This document shows positions 39,285 through 47,822 of a DNA stretch of 64,000 nucleotides, in pieces (positions within the stretch are counted from its first letter, which is position 1; every line of letters starts with the position of its first letter). Source of the stretch: Spongiibacter taiwanensis (GTDB lineage Bacteria; Pseudomonadota; Gammaproteobacteria; Pseudomonadales; Spongiibacteraceae); assembly GCF_023702635.1 (NCBI RefSeq), contig NZ_CP098455.1, forward strand, positions 2,914,001-2,978,000, given 5' to 3'. The notes under the pieces are model-generated. The model did not search any database and was not told where the DNA came from. It saw only the letters and a list, made by a program, of their open reading frames with translations. A program made the translations under genes and the position numbers.

Positions 39285-40703
39285 ATGGCTGCTGAAACTG
39301 CTGCTGCCACTACCGAAGAAGCCAAAACCATTGCTGCCCTGATTGAACGGTCCCGTGCGGCCCAGGCGCAAATCGAGAACTACACCCAGGAGCAGGTCGA
39401 CGAGCTGATCACTGCGATGGTGTGGGCGGTGGCCCAGCCCGGCGTGGCTGAAAAGATTGCCCAGTTCACTGTTGAAGAGACCCAGCTGGGTAACTACGAC
39501 GGCAAATACCTGAAGATTTTCCGCAAGACCCGCGCTGCGCTGTACGACATTATCAACGACAAGTCTGTGGGTGTGATCGAGGAAGATAAAGAGCGCAATA
39601 TCGTTAAAATCGCCAAGCCCGTGGGTGTAATCGGTGCGCTGACGCCGTGCACCAACCCCGAGGCGACGCCGGTGATCAAGGCGATCTCTGCCGTGAAAGG
39701 CCGCAACTCCATCATCGTTGCGCCCCACCCCCGCTCCAAACTGACCAACAAAATGATCTGCGACCTGATGCGTGACGCCATTGTGGCCTGTGGCGCACCT
39801 GCGGATCTGGTGATCTCCATCGACAGCCCCTCCATGGAGCTGACCGGTGAGCTAATGAAGCAGTGCGACCGCATTCTGGCCACCGGCGGTGCGCCGATGG
39901 TTAAGTCTGCTTACTCCAGCGGTACACCTGCGCTGGGTGTGGGTGCCGGTAACGCGGTAATCACCGTTGACGACACTGCCAACCTGGACGAAGCGGCCGA
40001 GAAAATCCGTATCTCCAAAACGCTGGACCTGGCAGCGTCCTGCTCTTCTGATAACGCGGTGATCGCCTTTGAATCGATCAAAGACGCGCTGCTGGAGAAA
40101 CTGGTTGCCCAGGGTGGTTACATCTGCAACGAAGATGAAAAAGCCAAACTGCAGGGCATCATCTGGGAAGATGGTCACATTGCTTCACGCATTGTTGCCC
40201 AGCCCGCTTCTGTGCTGGCCGAGATGGCCGGTATTGAGATTCCCGAAGGCCGCACTTTCTTCATCGTTCCTGAAACCGGTGCCGGCCCGGCTCACCCCTT
40301 CTCTGGAGAGAAGATGTCTGTGGTAATGGCCTTCTACACTGCCAAAGGTATCGATGAAGCCATTGCGCTGACCAACGCCATTCAGGCTTACCAGGGTCAG
40401 GGCCACAGCTGTGGTATCTACTCCTACAACGACGACAACATCATGAAGTTTGCCAAGGCCACCAAAACCTCACGGGTAATGGTGAACCAGCCTCAGGCAC
40501 CGTCTAACAGCGGTAACCTGTGGAACGGCATGCGTCAGACCTTCTCCCTGGGTTGTGGTAGCTGGGGCGGCAACGCCACCAATAACAACATCACCTGGCA
40601 GGACCTGATCAACGTGACCTGGATCTCCAAAAATCTGGACAAGCCCAAAGAGCTGCCCGCTGACGAAGTGCTGTTTGCCAGCGCGATCAACAAGCTGAAG
40701 TAA
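39285..40703 (+). CDS. CoA-acylating aldehyde dehydrogenase (EutE/SauS type)
   Basis: A 472-aa acylating dehydrogenase making acyl-CoA from an aldehyde, CoA and NAD(P)+. The type is shown by TPCTNPEATPVIKAI, the VGAGNAVITVD block and the catalytic Cys in DLAASCSSDNAV (about residue 250). These belong to the EutE/AdhE/sulfoacetaldehyde dehydrogenase branch, not MmsA. It is first in a run ending in mmsB and faces the MmsR-like gene, the position mmsA should occupy. It may therefore convert methylmalonate semialdehyde or propanal to propionyl-CoA in valine breakdown; this is inference. The ribosome site is GGGAGAAAC. Confidence 0.82.
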   Translation: MAAETAAATTEEAKTIAALIERSRAAQAQIENYTQEQVDELITAMVWAVAQPGVAEKIAQFTVEETQLGNYDGKYLKIFRKTRAALYDIINDKSVGVIEEDKERNIVKIAKPVGVIGALTPCTNPEATPVIKAISAVKGRNSIIVAPHPRSKLTNKMICDLMRDAIVACGAPADLVISIDSPSMELTGELMKQCDRILATGGAPMVKSAYSSGTPALGVGAGNAVITVDDTANLDEAAEKIRISKTLDLAASCSSDNAVIAFESIKDALLEKLVAQGGYICNEDEKAKLQGIIWEDGHIASRIVAQPASVLAEMAGIEIPEGRTFFIVPETGAGPAHPFSGEKMSVVMAFYTAKGIDEAIALTNAIQAYQGQGHSCGIYSYNDDNIMKFAKATKTSRVMVNQPQAPSNSGNLWNGMRQTFSLGCGSWGGNATNNNITWQDLINVTWISKNLDKPKELPADEVLFASAINKLK

Positions 40704-40719
40704 GCTGTCCACCTCCCTT

Positions 40720-40743
40720 GGCGGCCACAATTTTGTGGCCGCC
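40720..40743 (+). promoter_or_regulatory. perfect hairpin between the acylating dehydrogenase and isobutyryl-CoA dehydrogenase genes
   Basis: GGCGGCCACAA (40720-40730) pairs perfectly with TTGTGGCCGCC (40733-40743). It lies in a 103-base gap whereas the following genes overlap. With no strong U-tract it is more likely a processing or partial-termination element setting the ratio of the first gene to the rest. Confidence 0.5.
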
Positions 40744-40806
40744 CTTGTATTGGATTCCAGCCGGGGCCTGTAGCAAATCTCCGGCTACTGATAAAACGAG
40801 AACGAC

Positions 40807-41973
40807 ATGGACTTTAACCTGACAGAAGATCAGAAGGCCTACGCCGAAAGCGCGCGGTCCTTTGCTGAAGGGGTTTTCAAGCCCAATGCCGCCCAGTGGG
40901 ATGCTGAGCATATTTTCCCCAAAGACGCGCTGAAGGCAGCGGGTGAGCTCGGCTTCATGGGCCTGTACACCCCCGAAGAAGCGGGTGGCCTGGGTATGAG
41001 CCGCCTCGACACCAGCGTGATTGTGGAAGAACTGGCCCGGGGTTGTACCTCGACGGCGGCCTTTTTGACCATTCACAACATGGCCACCAGCATGATTGGC
41101 ACCTACGGCAATCAGGAGACCATCGATAAATGGTGTCCCGAGCTGGTAACTGGCGAAAAGCTGGCGTCTTACTGTTTGACTGAGCCCGGTGCCGGGTCCG
41201 ATGCGGCCAGCTTGCGCAGCACCGCCAAGAAAGATGGCGACAACTACATCGTTAATGGCGGCAAGATGTTTATCTCGGGTGCTGGCGCCACCGACGTGCT
41301 GGTTGCCATGTTGCGCACCGGCGATGCCAATTCCGGCGCCAAAGGCATCAGTGCCTTTGCCATTCCTGCCGATGCCCCTGGTATCACCTACGGCAAGAAA
41401 GAAGAAAAGATGGGCTGGAACAGCCAGCCAACGGCCACCGTCACTTTTGAAGACGTGGTGGTGCCTGCCTCTGCTATGCTCGGCAAAGAGGGCGAGGGTT
41501 TCAAAATCGCCATGCGTGGCCTGGACGGCGGTCGCATTAACATTGCCACCTGTTCCATCGGCACGGCCCAGGCCGCCCTTGAAACGGCGGTAGAGTACGT
41601 TAAAGAGCGCAAGCAGTTTGGTCAGGCAATTGCCGACTTCCAGAACACCCAGTTCAAACTGGCCGATATGGCCACCCAACTGGTCGCTGCCCGGCAGATG
41701 GTGCGCATGGCGGCTTTCAAACTGGACAGCAAAGACCCCGAAGCCACCACCTTCTGTGCCATGGCCAAGCGCTTTGTGACCGATGTCTGCTTTGATATCT
41801 GTAACGACGCTCTGCAGCTGCACGGCGGCTATGGTTACATCAAGGAGTATCCCCTGGAGCGGCACGTGCGGGATAACCGGGTTCACCAGATTCTGGAAGG
41901 CACCAACGAAATCATGCGGGTCATTATTGGCCGTCGAGTGTTAATGGAAGGCGCAATGGAGGTCGTGAAATGA
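40807..41973 (+). CDS. isobutyryl-CoA dehydrogenase-like acyl-CoA dehydrogenase
   Basis: A 388-aa short-chain acyl-CoA dehydrogenase. Features: YCLTEPGAGSDAASL (FAD contact), KMFISGAGATDV, LDGGRINIATCSIG and the C-terminal ILEGTNEIMRVIIGR containing the catalytic Glu position used by isobutyryl-CoA and short-chain enzymes. In context it should turn isobutyryl-CoA (from valine) into methacrylyl-CoA. It overlaps the next gene by 4 bases (ATGA). The start is an ATG with AAACGAGAACG upstream. Confidence 0.88.
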   Translation: MDFNLTEDQKAYAESARSFAEGVFKPNAAQWDAEHIFPKDALKAAGELGFMGLYTPEEAGGLGMSRLDTSVIVEELARGCTSTAAFLTIHNMATSMIGTYGNQETIDKWCPELVTGEKLASYCLTEPGAGSDAASLRSTAKKDGDNYIVNGGKMFISGAGATDVLVAMLRTGDANSGAKGISAFAIPADAPGITYGKKEEKMGWNSQPTATVTFEDVVVPASAMLGKEGEGFKIAMRGLDGGRINIATCSIGTAQAALETAVEYVKERKQFGQAIADFQNTQFKLADMATQLVAARQMVRMAAFKLDSKDPEATTFCAMAKRFVTDVCFDICNDALQLHGGYGYIKEYPLERHVRDNRVHQILEGTNEIMRVIIGRRVLMEGAMEVVK

Positions 41974-42761
41974 GCAACTACAGCCCAACCGATAAACTGA
42001 AAGTCGAAATCATCGAGCACACCGCCCTGATTACTATCGACAACCCCGGTGCCAACACCTGGGATGTGGAGTCGCTCACCGGGCTGAAAACCCTGGTCGA
42101 GAATCTGAATGCGGACAAGAACATTTTCAGTCTGGTGATTACCGGCGCGGGCGAGAAATTCTTCTCTGCCGGTGCTGACCTGAAACTGTTCGCCGACGGT
42201 GACAAAGAAGTCGCCTACGACATGGGTGTGAAGTTTGGTCAGGCCTTTGAAACCCTGGCGGACTTCCGCGGTGTGTCCATTGCGGCAATCAACGGCTTTG
42301 CCATGGGTGGCGGTCTGGAATGCGCCCTGGCTTGCGATATTCGCATCGCTGAAGAGCAGGCCCAAATGGCCCTGCCCGAAGCCAAAGTGGGGCTGCTGCC
42401 CTGCGCTGGCGGCACTCAGCGTCTGCACCAGTTGGTTGGCACCGGTTGGGCCAAGCGGGTGATTCTGTGCGGCGAGCGCCTGAAAGCGGCCAAAGCCCTG
42501 GAGATTGGTCTGGTTGAAGAAGTGGTACCCACTGGCACGGCCAAAGAGGTGGCCCTGAAGCTGGCGGCACAAGTGGCCCAGCAAAGCCCCGTGGCCGTCA
42601 CCATGTGTAAAACCCTGGTACACCAGGCTCGGGAAGAGACCATTCCCAAAGGCCTGATGCTGGAGCGGGAATTGTTTGTTCAGTTGTTTGATACGGCCGA
42701 CCAGAAAGAAGGTGTTAACGCCTTCCTGGAAAAGCGGGCTCCGGAATGGAAGAACGCCTGA
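41970..42761 (+). CDS. enoyl-CoA hydratase (methacrylyl-CoA step)
   Basis: A 263-aa crotonase with the oxyanion-hole segments AGEKFFSAGADLKLF and AINGFAMGGGLECALACD and both catalytic Glu positions (MALPEAKVGLLPCAGGTQRL). In this operon it most likely hydrates methacrylyl-CoA to 3-hydroxyisobutyryl-CoA. It overlaps the dehydrogenase (4 bases) and touches the hydrolase gene (TGATG), so the three are coupled. General enoyl-CoA activity is also possible. Confidence 0.88.
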   Translation: MSNYSPTDKLKVEIIEHTALITIDNPGANTWDVESLTGLKTLVENLNADKNIFSLVITGAGEKFFSAGADLKLFADGDKEVAYDMGVKFGQAFETLADFRGVSIAAINGFAMGGGLECALACDIRIAEEQAQMALPEAKVGLLPCAGGTQRLHQLVGTGWAKRVILCGERLKAAKALEIGLVEEVVPTGTAKEVALKLAAQVAQQSPVAVTMCKTLVHQAREETIPKGLMLERELFVQLFDTADQKEGVNAFLEKRAPEWKNA

Positions 42762-43873
42762 TGACTGACGAAGTTTTATTTGAAGAGCGCCCCTCCGCGA
42801 GCGGCCCCGCCGTGGGGGTCATTACCCTCAATGTGGAAAAAACCCTCAACTCACTCACCCTGAACATGGTTGAGCTGATGCAGGCCAAGTTGAAGGACTG
42901 GCGTCAGCGCAGCGATATCGCCTGTGTGTTTGTCAAAGGCGCGGGTGAAAAAGCCCTCTGCGCGGGTGGTGACGTTCAGGCGCTGTATCGCTCCTCCATC
43001 GAGCAGCCCGGTGGCCCCTGCGAGTACGCAGAAGCCTTTTTCGATACCGAGTACCGGGTTGACTACGCCTTCCACCAGTTCGACAAGCCGGTGATCGTGT
43101 GGGGTCACGGTATTGTGATGGGCGGCGGCATGGGGATTTATGCTGCGGGCAGCTACCGGGTCGTTACGGAAAAGACGCGCCTGGCCATGCCCGAAGTGAC
43201 CATCGGGTTGTATCCCGATGTGGGCGGCAGCTACTTTCTCAACCGCATGCCCGGCAACAAGGGTTTGTTCCTGGCACTGACCGGGGCGAACTTCAATGCC
43301 GCCGACGCGCTGTACCTGGGTGCGGCCGAAGGCTTTATTGAACACCAGTACCGGGACGATGTGCTTGAGGCGCTGGCAAATGTGCCCTGGTCAACCGGTG
43401 TTGCCGACAACCATGAGCGCGTGCTGGATTTGCTCAAGACCTTCACCGAGCGCAGTGCCGCGGCTATGCCGGCGGGCAATGTTGAAGCCGCTGCCGACGA
43501 GATCGAGAGTCTGTGCAGCGCCGACAGCGATGTGGCCCTGATTGAGGCCGTGGCCAATGCCCAGAGTGAAAACCCCTGGGTTCAGAAAGCCGCCGCCGCC
43601 CTTAAGGCGGGTTCGCCGCTCAGCGCCCGGATCATCATTGAGCAGCTGCGCCGCACCAAGGGTGTCAGCCTCAAAGAGGTGTTCAAGATGGAGCTGGCAC
43701 TGTCGACCAACATCGTTCGCGGACGCGAGTTTGCCGAAGGTGTGCGTGCCCTGCTGATCGATAAGGATCGCAACCCCAAGTGGCAGTTCGCGACTGCCGC
43801 CGATGTGTCTGATGCGGCCCTGGCGTCTTATTTTGAAGCGCCCTGGGAAGAAAGCCCCCTGGCGGATCTGTAA
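42761..43873 (+). CDS. 3-hydroxyisobutyryl-CoA hydrolase
   Basis: A 370-aa crotonase-superfamily hydrolase of the HIBCH type. The N-terminal FVKGAGEKALCAGGDVQALY and the IVMGGGMGIYAAGSYRVVTEKT oxyanion region are followed by the family's MPEVTIGLYPDVGGSYFLNRMPG block with the catalytic Glu/Asp. It frees 3-hydroxyisobutyrate from CoA, the committed step of valine catabolism that avoids toxic methacrylyl-CoA build-up. The start is the ATG at 42761, sharing a base with the upstream stop. An earlier ATG at 42746 lies inside the hydratase gene and is less likely. Confidence 0.9.
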   Translation: MTDEVLFEERPSASGPAVGVITLNVEKTLNSLTLNMVELMQAKLKDWRQRSDIACVFVKGAGEKALCAGGDVQALYRSSIEQPGGPCEYAEAFFDTEYRVDYAFHQFDKPVIVWGHGIVMGGGMGIYAAGSYRVVTEKTRLAMPEVTIGLYPDVGGSYFLNRMPGNKGLFLALTGANFNAADALYLGAAEGFIEHQYRDDVLEALANVPWSTGVADNHERVLDLLKTFTERSAAAMPAGNVEAAADEIESLCSADSDVALIEAVANAQSENPWVQKAAAALKAGSPLSARIIIEQLRRTKGVSLKEVFKMELALSTNIVRGREFAEGVRALLIDKDRNPKWQFATAADVSDAALASYFEAPWEESPLADL

Positions 43874-43969
43874 TTCCAGCCGGGAGGCGGGGCGGCTGGG
43901 CCGCCCCAAGATTACTGGTCGGGGTGGTGTCTGCCCCGATTTTCTGAAAGCAATAAACAGGTGAATATC

Positions 43970-44857
43970 ATGGCGAATGTCGCATTTATCGGTTTGGGTA
44001 ACATGGGCGGCCCAATGGCTGCCAATCTGGTTAAGGCGGGTCATTCCGTCACTGTATTTGACTTGGTTGAAGCGGCAATGGATGCCGTGGTTGCTCAGGG
44101 CGCCAAAAAATCCAGCTCTGCACTGGAAGCATTGGCCAGCGCAGATACCGTGATCACCATGCTGCCAGCTGGCAAGCACGTGGCCGGTTTGTACCTGGGT
44201 GACGAGGGCCTGATCGCCAAGGCCAACCCCGGCACTGTATTTCTGGATTGCTCCACCATTGACGCCGATACGGCTCGCAAAGTGGGCGCGGCGGCTGCCG
44301 AGCGCGGCCTGGAAATGCTGGACTCACCGGTATCCGGTGGCGTGAAAGCCGCCCAGGCGGGCACCCTGGCCTTTATGTGTGGCGGTACTGCCGCCGGCTT
44401 TGAGAAAGGCAAGCTGGTGCTCGAAGGCATGGGCAAGAATATTTTCCACGCCGGTGATCACGGTGCGGGCCAGATTGCCAAGATCTGTAACAACATGCTG
44501 CTGGCGATCCACATGGTGGGTACCGCTGAGGCGCTGCAACTGGGCGCAAACAACGGCCTGGATCCCAAAGTGCTGTCTGAGATCATGCTGAAGAGCTCTG
44601 GTCGCAACTGGTCGCTGGAAGTTTACAACCCTTACCCCGGCGTGATGGAAACCGCGCCTGCCTCCAACGATTACAAGCCCGGCTTTATGGTGCAGTTGAT
44701 GCTGAAAGACCTGGGTTTGGCGATGGAAAACAGCCTGAGCACCCAAAGCTCGGTGCCCATGGGCGCTCTGGCGCGCAGCCTGTATGCCTCCTTCTCGGCC
44801 AAAGGCAACGCCACGCGGGACTTCTCCGCTATTCTGGAAATGTTTCAGGGCGAGTAA
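43970..44857 (+). CDS. mmsB: 3-hydroxyisobutyrate dehydrogenase
   Basis: A 295-aa NAD+-dependent dehydrogenase oxidising 3-hydroxyisobutyrate to methylmalonate semialdehyde. The Rossmann motif GLGNMGGPMAANL is at the N-terminus, DSPVSGGVKAAQAGTLAFMCGG is the substrate-binding block, and GAGQIAKICNNML holds the catalytic Lys. I place the start at the ATG at 43970 (AGGTG upstream) rather than the GTG at 43961. It is the last gene of the valine operon; a strong intrinsic terminator follows after 50 bases. Its semialdehyde product needs an acylating dehydrogenase, supplied here by the EutE-like gene. Confidence 0.92.
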   Translation: MANVAFIGLGNMGGPMAANLVKAGHSVTVFDLVEAAMDAVVAQGAKKSSSALEALASADTVITMLPAGKHVAGLYLGDEGLIAKANPGTVFLDCSTIDADTARKVGAAAAERGLEMLDSPVSGGVKAAQAGTLAFMCGGTAAGFEKGKLVLEGMGKNIFHAGDHGAGQIAKICNNMLLAIHMVGTAEALQLGANNGLDPKVLSEIMLKSSGRNWSLEVYNPYPGVMETAPASNDYKPGFMVQLMLKDLGLAMENSLSTQSSVPMGALARSLYASFSAKGNATRDFSAILEMFQGE

Positions 44858-44906
44858 ACTTTAATCGCTTTTGGTTTCGCACTCCCAGCGCGGAACCATT
44901 CTTTGG

Positions 44907-44943
44907 CAGCGCTCCTTTTGGGGCGCTGTCTTTTTTATTTTTG
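44907..44943 (+). terminator. intrinsic terminator of the valine operon
   Basis: CAGCGCTCC (44907-44915), TTTT, GGGGCGCTG (44920-44928), then TCTTTTTTATTTTT: a GC-rich stem and a clear U-tract. Confidence 0.9.
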
Positions 44944-44971
44944 TCCCGCCCAATCTGTGGCAGATTGTTTA

Positions 44972-45251
44972 GGGCCTGTTAACACTAATTGGATTGTCAC
45001 TGTTGAGGCTAAAAACGCGCCAATCACGCGGGCCTCGCCGGGACGCGAGGAGAGCAGTTTGGTCACTCCAAACAAACGAGGAGCAACACAGAGTGGCGCT
45101 TTTTTAGCCTCAACCCCTAGGGCTGGGGCCATTTTTGCCCCCAGCGTTGTTGCCAGCCACTTGTTTAGAATGACTAAACGGCGCGCCTGTCGCCGAGCTG
45201 GCGGCAAAAATGACCGCCAGCAGTAATAATCCAATTAGTGTTAACAGGCCC
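44972..45251. mobile_element. MITE-like non-autonomous element
   Basis: Near-280-base element with perfect terminal inverted repeats of about 25 bp (44971-44995 against 45228-45252, beginning GGGCCTGTTAACAC). It is flanked by TTA on both sides (44969-44971 and 45252-45254), a possible 3-bp target duplication. Inside, GTTGAGGCTAAAAA (45002-45015) pairs with TTTTTAGCCTCAAC (45101-45114), and further stems occur near 45130 and 45198-45222. There is no transposase or plausible ORF. Its right end abuts the start codon of the shikimate-kinase-like gene. Relation to an IS5-type family is suggested only by TIR and TSD style. Confidence 0.7.
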
Positions 45252-45253
45252 TT

Positions 45254-45811
45254 ATGTCCAGCCCCTCTTCCCCTGAGTTACCGCCCATGCCACCTCCCAT
45301 CAAGGCCCGCTCACTGGTGCTGATCGGCATGCCTGCCTCGGGCAAGTCCACCCTGGCAAGTCTTCTGGCATCCACCTTGGGGTGGCAGACCGTAGATACC
45401 GATGACCTGATCGTTCAGGCCAGTGGCTGCTCATTGCAGGACATTGTCGATGCAAAGGGTTATCTCGCCCTTCGTGAGGTAGAAGAGCGGGCGATTTTGA
45501 TGGCTGACTTCGCCGGTAAGGTCGTGGCGACTGGCGGCAGTGCGGTCTACAGCGAGCCGGCGATGCGCCATTTACAGCAATATGGCCCGCTGGTGTTTTT
45601 AAATGTTCCATTGGACGAGTTGCAACGGCGACTGGGTAATTTCGCCATGCGCGGTATTGCCGCCGCGCCAGGAACGGATTTAGCGGCCCTGTACCAGCAA
45701 CGCCAGCCCCTGTACGAGCGCTGGGCCGATGTCACCATTGCGGTGGGTAAGGAGAACGAAACGGCGCTGGCCGTGCGCATCCTGCAGCAGCTGTCTATTG
45801 CGGGAATGTAA
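45254..45811 (+). CDS. shikimate-kinase-like P-loop kinase
   Basis: A 185-aa kinase with the shikimate kinase fold. P-loop GMPASGKST is at residues 25-33, DTDDLIVQASG fits the shikimate-binding/Asp region, ATGGSAVYSEPAM resembles the GGG segment, and the C-terminal lid has Arg/Gln-rich residues. It lacks some classical shikimate-contact residues by eye, so AroK function is not certain. The ATG at 45254 is fused to the end of the MITE-like element and has no ribosome site; the ATG at 45287 is an alternative. It precedes a pterin-type gene pair. Confidence 0.75.
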   Translation: MSSPSSPELPPMPPPIKARSLVLIGMPASGKSTLASLLASTLGWQTVDTDDLIVQASGCSLQDIVDAKGYLALREVEERAILMADFAGKVVATGGSAVYSEPAMRHLQQYGPLVFLNVPLDELQRRLGNFAMRGIAAAPGTDLAALYQQRQPLYERWADVTIAVGKENETALAVRILQQLSIAGM

Positions 45812-45931
45812 TCTGGCAGTGCCTGTCATCACCCTGGGCGCTGGGTTACCATCGAATGGCTGCAACCATCGGTTGTGGCGTTAATCGGGAGCCCCGTCGG
45901 GGACGCAAAGCAATAAGGAAACGTCTCGATC

Positions 45932-46435
45932 ATGCCTGTTCACAGTCAGACCTGTATCGAAATTTGTAAAGAAGACCTCAAATTTTCTGGTGCACATTTC
46001 ACGATATTTTCCGCCACCGAGCGCGAGCGCCTGCACGGCCACAACTTCAAAGTGAGCCTGTTGCTCACTGCCGAGGTGGGCGAGAACGGGATGTGCTTCA
46101 GCTACGTGGAAATCAAAAAGCGGCTGCGGCGCCTGTGCGCCACCCTGGACGAATACACCCTGATTCCCAACCAGTCGCCCTATATGTCGGTGACCGAGGA
46201 CGGCCCGTATTACACCGCCCTGTTTGCCGGGGAAGAGATGAAGTTTCTCAAGTCAGACACTCTTCTGTTGCCGATTCGCAATACCACGGTGGAGGAGTTC
46301 GCCCGCTACCTGCTCCAGCGTCTGCTGGAAGATGCGCCCTTTATTGAGGGCAATGAGATCAGCGAACTGGTGATGAAGGTGTCCTCCGGGCCGGGGCAGT
46401 GGGGCAGTGCCAGCTGGCACCGGGAGGCGCAATGA
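45932..46435 (+). CDS. 6-pyruvoyltetrahydropterin synthase/QueD-like protein
   Basis: A 167-aa T-fold enzyme. It has the zinc His set (GAHFT near residue 21 and LHGHNFKV near residue 35) and an acidic C-terminal part with the family's catalytic Glu region (GNEISELVMKV). The family includes QueD (6-carboxytetrahydropterin) and PTPS. The length is longer than QueD (about 120), with an insert in the middle, so a PTPS-type or divergent member is likely. It overlaps the following short-chain dehydrogenase by 4 bases. That pairing hints at a reduced pterin rather than queuosine. Confidence 0.8.
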   Translation: MPVHSQTCIEICKEDLKFSGAHFTIFSATERERLHGHNFKVSLLLTAEVGENGMCFSYVEIKKRLRRLCATLDEYTLIPNQSPYMSVTEDGPYYTALFAGEEMKFLKSDTLLLPIRNTTVEEFARYLLQRLLEDAPFIEGNEISELVMKVSSGPGQWGSASWHREAQ

Positions 46436-47136
46436 GCCGGGTGCTGGTGGTAAGCGGCGCGTCCCAGGGCATTGGTCTTGCTGCGGCCAAACGATTTCAG
46501 GACCAGGGCTATCGGGTGGTTAACCTGTCCCGTCGACAGTGCCCGCTGGCGGGGGTGGACAATATCGCCATCGATCTGGCTCAGCCGGGGGCCGTTGAGC
46601 AACATGCCGAGGCCCTGGCGCAGGCGGTTGCCGAGGCCGAGCAGGTGGTTTTACTGCACAACGCGGCGCGCCAGGAATTTGACCGGGTGGACAATCTTGC
46701 CGAGGCCAATCTGCAGGCGGTGTTGCAGATTAATGTGGTTGCTCCCCAGAGCCTCAATCTCCACCTTATCCCCCATATGCCGCCGGGCTCGGCCATTCTC
46801 TATATCGGCTCCACCCTGAGCGAAAAGGCGGTGCCGGGGACCTGCTCTTATGTGACCAGCAAGCACGCGGTCATCGGCTTAATGCGCGCTACGGTGCAGG
46901 ACTTGGCCGGTAAGGGAATTCACAGCGCCTGTATTTGTCCCGGTTTTACTGACACTGAAATGCTGCGCAGCCAAATCGGCGGGCGTCAGGAGGTGATCGA
47001 TGGGATCACTGCCATGGTGACCCAAGGCCGTTTGATCGACGTAGAGGAAATTGCCGATAGTATCTGGTACTGCGCCTCTTCGCCGGTCATCAACGGCGCC
47101 ATCTTGCACGCCAATCTCGGTCAGCTCGAGCGCTAG
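46432..47136 (+). CDS. short-chain dehydrogenase/reductase, sepiapterin-reductase-like
   Basis: A 234-aa Rossmann reductase: GASQGIGLAAAKRF is the dinucleotide loop, HNAARQEF the NAA motif, and YVTSKHAV the catalytic Tyr-x3-Lys, with IYIGSTLS supplying the Ser. The start is the ATG at 46432 overlapping the pterin synthase stop (ATGA), so it is coupled to it. Sepiapterin reductase activity is inferred from this coupling and from the small size, not from specific residues. Any SDR substrate remains possible. Confidence 0.75.
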   Translation: MSRVLVVSGASQGIGLAAAKRFQDQGYRVVNLSRRQCPLAGVDNIAIDLAQPGAVEQHAEALAQAVAEAEQVVLLHNAARQEFDRVDNLAEANLQAVLQINVVAPQSLNLHLIPHMPPGSAILYIGSTLSEKAVPGTCSYVTSKHAVIGLMRATVQDLAGKGIHSACICPGFTDTEMLRSQIGGRQEVIDGITAMVTQGRLIDVEEIADSIWYCASSPVINGAILHANLGQLER

Positions 47137-47207
47137 CCCGAGGCGGCCGATCTTTACGCCGGGCGACGCAGTGCTCACATTCGCAGGCAAAAGATAAGGA
47201 CGCAGAT

Positions 47208-47822
47208 ATGAAGATTGGTATTGTCATCGGTAGTCACCGGCCGGGTTCCCAGAGCGCCAAAGTGGCCAACGCGGTACAGCAGAGGCTCGATGCCATTGCG
47301 GAGTGCGAGTCGGTGTATGTCCTGGACCTGGGCGGCAATCCCTTGCCGCTCTGGGATGAGGGCATGTGGTCGGATGATCCCGACTGGCAGGCCCTGTTTG
47401 GTCCGGTATCGGCCGAGCTGGCTGCCTGTGATGGCTTTGTGGTGGTCTCGCCCGAGTGGAGCGGAATGGCCCCCGCCGGCTTAAAGAATTTCTTCCTGCT
47501 CTGCGGCAAAGGCGAGTTGGCTCACAAGCCCGCTTATTTGATTGGCGTTTCTGCCAGTGAGGGCGGCGCCTACCCCATCGCAGAGCTTCGTATGAGCAGT
47601 TACAAGAACACCCGCCTTTGCTACATTCCCGAGCACTTGATCGTGCGCCGGGTAGAAAAGGTGTTCAATGCCGACGCTGACAGCAACGATCCCCGCGCTC
47701 AGAAATACCTTGGCGAACGTCTGGATTTTGGTCTACAAAATTTGTGTGCCTACGCGTCAGCGCTAGGGGCTATGCGGCAGAACACGGTTTTGGAAGACTC
47801 GCGATTCCCTCACGGCATGTGA
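47208..47822 (+). CDS. NAD(P)H-dependent FMN reductase
   Basis: A 204-aa flavodoxin-fold reductase. GSHRPGSQSAKVANAV is the phosphate-binding loop for FMN, and VVVSPEWSGMAPAGLKNFFLL resembles the PEYNxSxPGxLKN motif of the family, with Trp/Ser changes at the Tyr-Asn positions. It could recycle a reduced flavin or reduce quinone-type substrates. The start is the ATG with AAGGA upstream. It is the last gene before a long leader region and is only loosely linked to the pterin pair. Confidence 0.82.
   Translation: MKIGIVIGSHRPGSQSAKVANAVQQRLDAIAECESVYVLDLGGNPLPLWDEGMWSDDPDWQALFGPVSAELAACDGFVVVSPEWSGMAPAGLKNFFLLCGKGELAHKPAYLIGVSASEGGAYPIAELRMSSYKNTRLCYIPEHLIVRRVEKVFNADADSNDPRAQKYLGERLDFGLQNLCAYASALGAMRQNTVLEDSRFPHGM

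Noticed and set aside
45875-45915. GGGACGCAAAGC motif before the PTPS-like gene, resembling the c-di-GMP-I (GEMM) riboswitch core
   Set aside because: The second GEMM half (AAACC tetraloop-receptor, GG-CC closing) is absent and the spacing is wrong; probably chance GC-rich sequence.
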